From Catonia carolina (taxonomy: Eukaryota; Arthropoda; Insecta; Hemiptera; Achilidae), in the NCBI GenBank assembly GCA_035578175.1, contig JAQMRL010000003.1, forward strand, positions 54,358,672 to 54,422,671: DNA of 64,000 nucleotides, read 5' to 3'. The first letter of the stretch is position 1; every line of letters starts with the position of its first letter. Positions 11,046 to 21,000 of the stretch are shown piece by piece. A model generated the notes under the pieces. It ran no database searches and had not been told where the DNA came from. It was given only the letters and a program-made list of their open reading frames with translations. The position numbers were made by a program, and so were the translations under genes.

Positions 11046-11874
11046 GTGTTGCGGCCTATGAAACCATGCCATAAGTTGGAAAAATCATTTTTCTGTTTAT
11101 TACTGATCTTAAAACTACATAAAATTATGAATATTTTAAAATAAAAATCAACTTTCTACAAAGAAAAATGAATTTTTGGTGATTTTTTGAACTTAGTTAA
11201 TTAAAAACACTAGTTTTCGGAAAACGCCTGTTAAAGTTTGCAACTGCAAGCAGAAAACTGCTTGCAGTTCATCATTAAATTGCCACCTAAAGGGCACGTA
11301 TTAAGAATATCTAATACGCATCTTTCACTGCTGTACTTTTCCATCTTAAACTACTTAAATCATATTTAAAATAACAATTATTATAGTATAATAACATAAT
11401 ACAAATCGCTTATTCCAAACAGCAAACACATACGTATAGCTTGATCAGCTGTTACTACTACCAACAATGAAACAAATAGTTTTTAATTTTTTACAGTATT
11501 AAACATTTAAAAAAAATAATTTTAAATAAATAAAATGCTAAAAAAATAATATTTCATTTTTATGAAGGCAATTAAGCATTTTTTAAAGAAAACCAGCCTA
11601 AAATGAAAACATGCCATAAGTCGCAATGGAAATTTACTATGGCCGACTTATAGCATGGTTTCTGTTTTTGCGCAGTCCTTTCTTTATGAATATTTTTCTC
11701 TGGTTTCTGTTATGTTGGTAATAAATATTTTGTATTTAAAAGGTAGTCAATAGATTGAACTAACAGATAGTGTAAGAATCTAAAAATTGATAGTTTTGAC
11801 ATACACAGCTGTTTTAGCCTCTACTGTGAAATTACGCTCAGCGACTTATGGCATGGTTTCATAGGCCGCATCAC
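11046..11874. mobile_element. Non-autonomous TIR element B (relative of element A)
   Basis: Termini GTGTTGCGGCCTATGAAACC (left) and, reversed, GTGATGCGGCCTATGAAACC (right), inverted over about 30 bases to CATGCCATAAGT. Shares TIR core and internal motifs with 4481-5679. A further inverted-repeat-like pair (AACATGCCATAAGTCGC and CGACTTATAGCATGG) sits inside near 11608-11662. No ORF. Confidence 0.75.
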
Positions 11875-12159
11875 AAATACATAAGAACAAGTTTACAAAT
11901 GAATTACAAATCGGTGTCATCATCCACTACAAATGGCAATCCAAATTGTTGTGGCAGCTACATCGTATGTTAACTATATTATTTTTAACACTAAACATTA
12001 ACCAAGCCGTTAGTCTTCAGATCAGATATTCACCTGTACATGACTAACACTAAAATTAGTTATTATTGTTATGTTATGTACCAAGATCAGTAAATTCCTA
12101 CAAGTACTGAATAGCCAGCCAGCAATGGTAACATACAAACACTAACCAACAATTCTTAC

Positions 12160-12390
12160 AAATGAATCAACATCAGTTATGTCATTGAGCCAATCTTTAA
12201 TCTCTCTTGAAAATCTTAACATGTTTAAGCTATGTTTAATTTCAATAGGCAACAGATTAAAACACACGGACCTAAATAAACAAAAGTTTTAGCAAAAAAG
12301 GATTTGTTAACTTTTGGTCTTACAAAAAGTTGTTGGCTTGAACCTCTAGTTCTGTGATATAAGTTTTCAGTACCTCTGTTGCCATTTTTT
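12160..12390 (-). mobile_element. LINE 3' relic (C-terminus of ORF2)
   Basis: The minus strand, with one frame change, reads LYHRTRGSSQQLFVRPKVNK, SFFAKTFVYLGP, FNLLPIEIKHSLNMLRFSRE and IKDWL. This is the familiar end of LINE ORF2 proteins (TR.S..L..P......SFF..G...WN.LP..I....S...FK..LK.WL). Non-functional fragment. Confidence 0.65.
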
Positions 12391-12954
12391 TATAAAACAA
12401 TTTTAAAACTTAAAAAATAAATACATTTTTAATGGGCAAGATACGTAAATTTTAAAAATCATTAACACTACTGTCTCTCTGACTTTTAAATAATAATATT
12501 TTAATGAAGTATTTTTGAGTTAAAAACAATATTTATTAGTTTATCAAGAGTACCCCCCCCCCCAAAATTCAATAGCATTACTGAAGACAAGATTGAACCA
12601 ATGAAAAATATAAAGATCTCATTAGATTTAAACCACAAAGGTTTCTAATTTACATCAGATTTATTTCCTCGTAAATAAAATACCATAATCCTATAACCTG
12701 TATTTTGTTTGATGCAGTGTTTTCTAGTTTTATTCTGATTTTTTCAAGTTACTTCTTAATATTTCTAAACCACTTAACAGTCACCTAAGGTATATTCTCT
12801 AGTGTCCTAAAAACTGTACTTTAATCATTCTGTCTGTTTAGATGTGTGTGGAATTTTAGTCTTCATTTTTTGAATTTCCTCGTAAAATCACTTCCTTCCA
12901 ATCTTCTTCTTCTTCTTTGAGCACAAGAGTTGGCCAAAGACCACAGTAGGAACT

Positions 12955-13195
12955 GCTGTAGCAGTAGCAGTTCTGTTTGTAGAATTAGCTTGTATCAGGC
13001 CAAAAGTATCAGTCTCCTATAATTCACCTTTTCACTAGTTCTGATGGAATTGAGTACAACTAGAGAAATATCTTTTTTCTTAATTGGTATTTCTGTATCA
13101 GTACTAGGTACTAAAAGTATCAGTAGAATTCAGTACTCATATCTTGTACTATGAACAGAAAATTCATGTTCTAATCCAAGACTAAACAACATTAC
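12955..13195. repeat. Dispersed repeat R2, copy 1
   Basis: Shares AAGTATCAGTCTCCTATAAT, a TTAATTGGTATTTCTGTATC-like block, CAGTACTCATATC and a GTTCTAATCCAAGA-like block in the same order with 30800-31060. Identity is moderate. No coding content. Family unknown. Confidence 0.6.
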
Positions 13196-14232
13196 TACAC
13201 AATATACAAAGAAAAGTAAATTATTTAAACATTTTGGCATTCACTCAAAAGAATTCTTGAAAAGTTTCGTTCACTGCCAATTTTTTTAATGATTAATTTT
13301 TGTACTTAGCCTTAGTTATATTGTTTTAGAATCATCATAAGATCCATTACAATACATGAGTAAACACAATGAATTAAACAAAAATTGTGCTTGAAAGAGA
13401 TGTACTGTGATTTTAAATAACCCAAATACTCAGGTTTTAGTGTTACATATGTGTAATTAAACATAAATTTAAACACTTGTAACTGAAATATTTTTTTAAG
13501 CGCTCAATGGGCCAAGAAATAAGAAAATTACATTAATATTGGTTTGAAAATGGGTTATGTGTTGTAAAATCTACTGTTTCACTTGCTATTTTGGTTGATA
13601 AATAAAAGAAATTGAATTATAGGAATATTGATTACCCTAAGATCTATGTCTCTCTTTGTCAAATTTGATAGTAATAGGTGTAATTTGTGTAGTATAATTT
13701 TTGTTTTTTCAATCTAATATATTATGTACGTTGCTATCGGTGTAATTATGAATAATAAGCAATCCAATAAAGTAATAAGATGAGGATGATATGTAAAACG
13801 TGTAAACGAGGCCTGTTGTAACTCTTCACTTTAGGTGACATGTAAGTTACAAAGTTTTAGTCTGAAAAACTATCTTCTAAAAGAAATATTAAGTAATATT
13901 TTGATAAATAAATGATTAACTTTTCTGTGTAAACCATATTATACATCTATTCCAAGCGAAACTATGTAGTAATTAGTCTTTTGACTAAATAATAATATCA
14001 AAATAATCTGGCATTAGGCCTAACTAAACCAACTCTTCTTCAAGAACACAGGACTTACAGTGAATGTCATATTTTTTAACAATAACAACACTTATTTAAA
14101 TTAATGTTTTAAAACTGTTTCTAAAAGTTTTGTATGCATTATTACAAGTTCATAATTATTCACAAAATAACTTTAATTACTAAAATAATTCTTCTCATTA
14201 AAATTTCAATATGAAATAAAACGATAACATAT
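13196..14232. other. PRADC1-like intron, no gene seen
   Basis: AT-rich sequence; nothing recognisable on either strand. Confidence 0.5.
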
Positions 14233-14701
<469 letters not shown>

Positions 14702-14919
14702 TAAAGTTTTGTGTTTTCATTTATTTAGATGAGTAATTGTTGTTTTAATACCTCCTCTTGCATCCCAAATGCCATCTAGTTTTACTTTGCCAGTCATTCT
14801 ACTGCAGTCCTCGTTGTATGTTCCATATCAACATCAACGGTTTTTCTTTATCATGTTTTCAGTCTTTCTTTTTCTTTCAGGCTTTCAATTCTAAAACTAC
14901 TTAAGTTTTTTTTGTTATA

Positions 14920-15858
14920 CCGGGTGAGCATAAAGTCTTGCCCTGATTATAAAAATTTATTGCAGAATAACTGTTTGACATAATAATTTAAATTTGATGC
15001 TGTTACATAGGTTAGTGTTAATAGTTATTTTTAAGATTACTTACATTAGTAAACTTCAACGTGTGCCCCCTTGGTAGCTCGGAGAATGTCGAAGCGGTAT
15101 TCCAGTTCCCGCCAGGTGTTTTGTAACATGTGTTCTGTCACAGTACCCACAGCAGCTTGTATCCTAGCCTTCAGTTCGTCAACGTCAGCAACTGGTGTGG
15201 CGAAGACTCTATCCTTGATATAGCCCCAGAAAAAAAGTCAAGGGGAGTAATGTCTGGAGAGCGGGGTGGCCAGGGTGTTTGACCGCCCCTTCCAATCCAC
15301 CGATCCGGAAATGTTTCATCCAGGAAATTACGCACTATCAAAGCCCAGTGGGGCGGTGCCCTATCTTGCTGGAAAATTATCCATGGTTGATAACTGTGAT
15401 CACCACAGGTTGATGGGGCACCGCCCCACTGGGCTTTGATAGTGCATAATTTCCTGGATGAAACATTTCCGGATCGGTGGATTGGAAGGGGCGGTCAAAC
15501 ACCCTGGCCACCCCGCTCTCCAGACATTACTCCTTTTGACTTTTTTTTCTGGGGCTATATCAAGGATAGAGTCTTCGCCACACCAGTTGTTGACGTTGAC
15601 GAACTGAAGGCTAGGATACAAGCTGCTGTGGGTACTGTGACAGAACACATGTTACAAAACACCTGGCGGGAACTGGAATACCGCTTCGACATTCTCCGAG
15701 CTACCAAGGGGGCACACGTTAAAGTTTACTAATGTAAGTAATCTTAAAAAAAACTATTAACACTAACCTATGTAACAGCATCAAATTTAAATTATTATGT
15801 CAAACAGTTATTCTGCAATAAATTTTTATAATCAGGGCAAGACTTTATGCTCACCCGG
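14920..15858. mobile_element. Foldback element built from a Tc1/mariner-like transposase half
   Basis: Two inverted arms of about 442 bp (14920-15361 and 15417-15858) are nearly identical by eye and are separated by a 55-base spacer. The outer ends are CCGGGTGAGCATAAAGTCTT, flanked by TA on both sides (14918-14919, 15859-15860), as for Tc1/mariner insertions. Each arm encodes the C-terminal transposase region: VDGAPPHWALIV.NFLDETF, then PRSPDITPFDFFFWGY and a conserved C-terminus, so two of the three catalytic acidic residues are present. The left arm has one T fewer in the T run and is frameshifted. No complete transposase is present. Confidence 0.9.
15417..15732 (+). pseudogene. Tc1/mariner-like transposase C-terminal fragment (right arm)
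   Basis: An open frame of about 100 codons without a start codon of its own: QVDGAPPHW, DETFPDRWIGRGGQTPWPPR, SPDITPFDFFFWGY and ELEYRFDILRATKGAHVKVY before a TAA stop. It covers the second and third catalytic positions of a DDE (DD..D) transposase. The N-terminal DNA-binding half and first catalytic Asp are absent. The mirror copy in the left arm lies on the minus strand. Confidence 0.8.
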
Positions 15859-16039
15859 TATTATCGATAATGGTGTCCTCCACTGGCATTTTTTGCTTGT
15901 TTTCTTCATTTTTTACATGGTATTTAAAATTTATCGTGACATTCAAATTTATCAAACATATCAAATTTATCGTTTAACTGTAGATTCATTCTTAGTTTCT
16001 TTATTTTTTTTTTATTGTTAATATTTTTTGCTACCCTTT

Positions 16040-16250
16040 ACTGATTTTGGAGTTTTAAATTGTTTGGGTCATCAGCCGAAAGGCTGGTTTGAACCTGTAG
16101 AGGCTTCACTAAATAAAACTAGGAGTGAGGTGGTTTATCACCGCCTTTCTCACTGAGTGGAAAAGTATGCTTATCACCACACTTTTGAGTAGTCGCTTAT
16201 ACATCCAACTCTTCAGTGCAGTATTCCTGCCTTATTAGTTCTGACAATGT
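16040..16250 (+). repeat. Dispersed repeat R3, copy 1
   Basis: Blocks GGGTCATCAGCCGAAAGGCT, GAACCTGTAGAGGCTTCACT, AAAACTAGGAGTGAGGTGGT and CTCACTGAGTGGAAAAGTAT recur in reverse orientation at 50750-50990. Could be a SINE 3' body or LINE UTR; not assigned. Confidence 0.65.
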
Positions 16251-16263
16251 CTTAAGATAAATA

Positions 16264-16611
16264 CGAGGGTGGTCTTAAAAGTTTCCGACCTCTACGTGAA
16301 GATAACAGCACTCGTAAACAAAAGCTAGTGAATTTCATTGTTCATCTGCTGACAGTTACTCACCAAAGTTTCAGCCATTTTGGATGTGCAGTTGTTATGT
16401 AACAGTTGTTGAGTGAGTTGATGTGAGTGTTTTTGTGAAAATGGACAAAGTCGTGTATCGAGCTGTCATTAAATATTTGTTTTTGAAAGGCAATACCCCT
16501 ACGCAAATCAAAGATGAGTTGGATTCTGTGTATGGGGACTCTGCACCATCATTTACCACAGTGAAATTTTGGGCAGCTGAATTTAAACGTGGCCGTAAGA
16601 GCTTGGGAGAC
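16264..16611 (+). mobile_element. mariner element, left part (split by BEL/Pao)
   Basis: The left terminal repeat CGAGGGTGGTCTTAAAAGTT (16264 on) follows TA. Transposase coding begins near 16441 (MDKVVYRAVIKYLFLKGNTP...) with the N-terminal helix-turn-helix region and FTTVKFWAAEFKRGR. The reading frame is cut at 16611 by the retrotransposon and resumes in frame at 24852. Mature mariner length without the insert is 1,276 bp, normal for the family. Confidence 0.92.
16607..16611. repeat. Target-site duplication GAGAC (left)
   Basis: GAGAC immediately precedes the BEL/Pao LTR here and immediately follows the other LTR at 24847-24851. Five bases is typical of BEL/Pao integration. Confidence 0.92.
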
Positions 16612-17420
16612 TGTTAGAGCCTTGATGGCAGGAGTTTTGAAAATAACCCAAAATAAATTGGATAAAACGAGTTAAGCGGTAAGCCGACTTGTAACTGTAG
16701 GACATCAATCCACTATCAACGACTAATGGCAGATTAATGTAAACTGAAGCATAAACGACTTATTCCGGAGGACCTAGTTTCATTTAATGGCGCCAGAAAC
16801 CAACGGCGGAACGACTGAATAAGCAAGATACAACGATGGAAAGTACACTGAGGGAGACAAAGGAAAACGATAAGTAACTGCTGGAACAGCAGGACATCAC
16901 TGGTCAACTCAAACACAAAATTAGAAAGCGTACAACAAAATAGACTAATTCGCTTACCTGTTGAATGGCCTGAAGTGTAGAAACGGCGTCCACGCGACAC
17001 GTGTCCGGGGTTCGATTCACACTGTAACTTTAATGTTTGATACGAAAACAAGAACAATTGTAAATGATTATAAATTACACACATAAGCAAAATCACACTT
17101 AAAATGATGTATGGTACATCAGAAACGAACGAAGCATAACGACAATTGCAGAAGCGACGCCATAGGATGGCCGGCGCAGAGAAGGCACGAACAGTCTACA
17201 TGCCGCAGAATCCAACCAGTGAGTGAGTTGACCGGGAAGAATGGAATGTGAGTAGTGGGAGAATAATTACGTCATGAACTGAGATCACCATCGGAAATCA
17301 AGACAAGTATACAGACAGAGGCGGGAAAAAGGTTATTAATACAAAATCAGTGTATTTAACGACGATAATAATTAGCGGGGAAATATGAATTACTTAACGG
17401 GGGTGCGATTGGCCTTAACA
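16612..17420 (-). repeat. BEL/Pao 3' LTR (809 bp)
   Basis: Begins TGTTAGAGCC and ends GGCCTTAACA on the + strand (TG...CA). I found no difference from 24038-24846 in the lines compared by eye, and the lengths are equal. Because the element reads on the minus strand, this is its 3' LTR. Confidence 0.93.
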
Positions 17421-17560
17421 TACCGCCCGCCTAAATCGATGAAAGCGATTTACAGAAACAAAACTAGCAGAGAAGATCGAAGAACGAAGCCGCCCGCCCT
17501 GAAACAACCAGGGAGCGGTAAACGCAGGAAGAAGGCGAAGAATGAAGCCGCCCGCCCTGA
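17421..17560 (-). repeat. Candidate polypurine tract and repeated purine boxes
   Basis: Next to the 3' LTR the minus strand reads GGCGGGCGGTA (17421-17431), a plausible polypurine tract. The same GGCGGGCGG box recurs at about 17489-17497 and 17547-17555, the latter two inside a 58-base direct repeat with CAGGGCGGGCGGCTTC. Extra copies of the tract may be duplicates of the priming region; function is inferred. Confidence 0.45.
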
Positions 17561-18075
17561 AGAACAGGGAGCGGAAAACGTAGCAAACGAAGAGTACGAA
17601 GCAAAGAAGACGACGAAGAAGAATCGAATGAAGAGAAGAACGGAGCATCTTGAGGTGGCGTGACAAACGCACGGGTTTGCCCGGCCAACGACGAACGGAA
17701 CATCTTCCACGGCTTGCGCGGAAGCCAACGAGTAACGGAACGATCTTGAGGTGATTGCCAACAAGGGTTGACAACCAGAAGCGACGCAGAAGAAGAATCG
17801 AAGAACAACGGAGCAAGGGAGAGTTCCAGCAAGGGAACAGACGAATGAAAAGACGAATACATGAATGTGTATTTGTATGTATCAGGAGTGAATTCTTTAA
17901 GTTGTTAAAGGAAACTTTTGTTGAAAGATTGTATGAATCAATACATACAATATACGCAGCGGATGATCAGGAGCAGCCTACTCAGAAAATTGAATCTCTA
18001 GGAGAGAAATAAGAAGACATATGCGGAGCAGACGGCGGTGAGAAGAAGACGTAGAGTTGTGGACGAAGGTAAAGC
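17561..18075 (-). other. BEL/Pao 3' untranslated region
   Basis: Lies between the stop of the Gag-Pol frame and the 3' LTR. It is GC-rich with repeated GAAGAA motifs, and open frames on both strands reflect composition only. I see no env gene. Confidence 0.6.
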
Positions 18076-21000
18076 CTAATTGTCAGGCAGGACAATTAGC
18101 TTTGACACGGGTCGAATGTAAGTACCATGAATAGTTCTTACCTCGGCGGTACGAACTGTGCGGTCTCTGCCAGGAAAGACATCGGTAACTGTGCCTAATG
18201 GCCATGATGCAGGAGCAGTGTCGAGGTTTTGCACGATGACAACACGACCAATTTGTAGGTTGTCACGAGCACGAGTCCATTTATTGCGCTGAGTTAGCGT
18301 GTGCAAGTAATTCAGGGACCATTGTTTCCAGAACGACTTAACTAGAACTTTGACTTGATGCCAGCGCGAGGCCGGCTGGAGTTGATCAATTGTGCTATGT
18401 TCAGGTGGTTGTAACAGAGACGATCCGATGAGGAAATGCCCAGGAGTCAGCATACATCTCTCCTCATTGGGGTCGGATGAGAATTGAAACAGAGGTCGGC
18501 TGTTTAATACGGCCTCGATACGAGCGAATAAAGTTATGTACTCCTCGAAGAGCAGTGGTTTGTCTCCGATGAGCCGAAGTAGACAATGTTTGGCCGATTT
18601 GACGGCGGCTTCCCATAATCCGCCGAAGTTTGGCGCAGAAGGTGGATTGAAGTGCCAAGTAATTTTTAATGCAGCGAGATGACTTCCAATAGCAGGAGAT
18701 GATCGACGAAGCAGATTATAAATTTCGACAAATTTATTTTTGGCGCCAACGAAGTTGGTGCCGTTGTCGGAGTAGATGTCCGAAGGCAGACCTCGACGAG
18801 ACACAAAACGATCGAGTGCAGCAAGGAAAGCATCAGTTGAAAGATCAGACACAAATTCGAGATGAACAGCCTTGGTAGACATGCACACGAAGACGCACAG
18901 ATAACCTTTAGATAAGGAAGATTTACGAAGACGACTGGTTTTGACGAAGAACGGGCCGGCATAATCAACACCAGTAGATGAGAATGCACGGGAAGCGGTG
19001 ACACGAGAAGATGGAAGCGTAGACATCATAGGTTGAGAAGGTCGTCCGTTGTATCTAATGCAGCGAACGCAGCGATGAATTCTTTGTCGGATGACCGTTC
19101 TAGCAGATAAAATCCAGAATTGTTGAACGATCAACGCCTGTGTTGTACGAGGTCCCGAATGGAGCGACAGTTGATGGTAATAGTCACATATTAAGTTGGT
19201 TAAGTGGCTATGTTTTGGCAGCAGTATGGGATGCTGTGCAGTAGTACTAAGCGCAGAGCGGCATAGACGACCGCCTACAGTTAGAATGCCGTGGTCGTTA
19301 AGCAACGGTGACAAAGAAACGAGTGACTTAGACGGTATTTTTCCCTTGGAGACAGCATTGATGTCGTCGGAGAAGTAGCGCAGTTGAGTCAATTTTACGC
19401 AGACATTGGTAGCAGCGCAGATTTCGCTTGAAGTCAGGAATGAAGAAAAGACTACGGAAGGCGTTTTGAGTTTTTTCACGAAGCGCAGAACATAAGCCAG
19501 GATTCGCGTTAGGCGAGAAAACGATGAAAATTTTAATAAAATTTCGTCGGGAAACGAAGGATCAGTTGAGACGGCGAGACAAATTTTTTCTTGCCGGAGA
19601 TCGAGCTTGTCAGTAGAAACGGAAGGAATATTAATCGTAGGCCATTCGGTAGATAGCGCACGATAAATAGGCGGCCCTTGCCACCACAACGAGTGATTGA
19701 TCAAATCGGTACAATTGGCACCACGAGATGCAACATCAGCAGGGTTTTGGTCAGTAGAGATATGAGACCAAGAGTTAAGATCGGTTAATGAAAGAATTTG
19801 TTGCACACGGTTGGCAATAAACATTTTTAAGCGGTGTTGCGGCGTTTGCAGCCAGGCTAACACGATACTAGCGTCGGTGAATAATCGCATGTCACAACAA
19901 GAAATAGAATTCGCAAAATCAGAAACAGAAGAAATTAAACGAGATAACAAGAGTGCAGCGCACAGTTCAAGACGAGGAATTGTAACGTTTTTTAGCGGAG
20001 AGACTCGACTTTTGGCTTTGAGCAGAAACATATCAGAAAATGTGTTGGTTTGTACATGAAGGTATACACAAGCGGCGTAGCCTTTTTCGGAGGCGTCGCA
20101 GAATCCAAGAATTCGGTATTCAGCGCCGTTAACAGAAATTAATCGAGGAAGACGAAAATCTTGTAGAGCAGAGAGATCAGTACTAAATTTACGCCAGGCG
20201 TGGTCGAAAATCGGCGGTAACTGGTCGTCCCACTGTAAATTGTTGTTCCATAATTGTTTTAGAAAGTGTTTTACCCAGAAGGTGACTGGAGTTAGAAATC
20301 CGAGAGGATCGAAGATTTTTGCGAGATAGGAGAGCACAGTACGTTTGGTGACCGTAGAATCGAAAGGAGTTACGTGATACGAAAAAGAATCGGAGGTGGG
20401 GTTCCACTGAAGCCCTAAGATTTTAATCGATGAAGTTTCATCTGAGAAACAGATAGGATTTTCTAGATGATCGTGCGGAAATCGTTGCAGAAGGTCAGGA
20501 TGATTGGAAGACCATTTCCGTAATTGAAAACCTCCCAAGGCGAGTAACTCGATGAGTTGATCGACTAGAAGTTCAGCCTCCTTGAAATCGGAAGCACCGG
20601 TTAGTATGTCGTCGACGTAAGTACTGGAACGAACAGCCTCGGACGCAAGAGGAAACGAAGAGCCTTCATCTTCTACTAGCTGAAGTAAAGTACGTTGTGC
20701 TAAATAAGCAGACGGTTTAACTCCGTAGGTTACCGTATTCAGTTCGAATTCTTGCGGTGTGGAGTTTGAATCGGAACAATAGAAAATATGTTGATGAAAA
20801 CGATCTTCAGGACGCACGAGAATTTGCCGATACATCATCTTGATGTCCGAGCAGACGACGATTGGATGTTTACGAAAAGTTGTTAAAATATTACAGATGT
20901 CCTTTTGTAACTTAGGACCAGGTAACAGTTGACTATTAAGTGAATTGCCGTGAAGATCAGAGAAAGAAGCATTAAATACGACACGAATTTTCCCATTAGG

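Noticed and set aside
16734..17096. 120-codon minus-strand frame, repeated at 24160-24522
   Set aside because: Occurs twice only because it lies in the two LTRs; no domain recognised.
17385..17862. Overlapping open frames on both strands next to the 3' LTR
   Set aside because: Driven by GAAGAA/GC-rich repeats in the retrotransposon 3' region; none resembles an env or other known protein.
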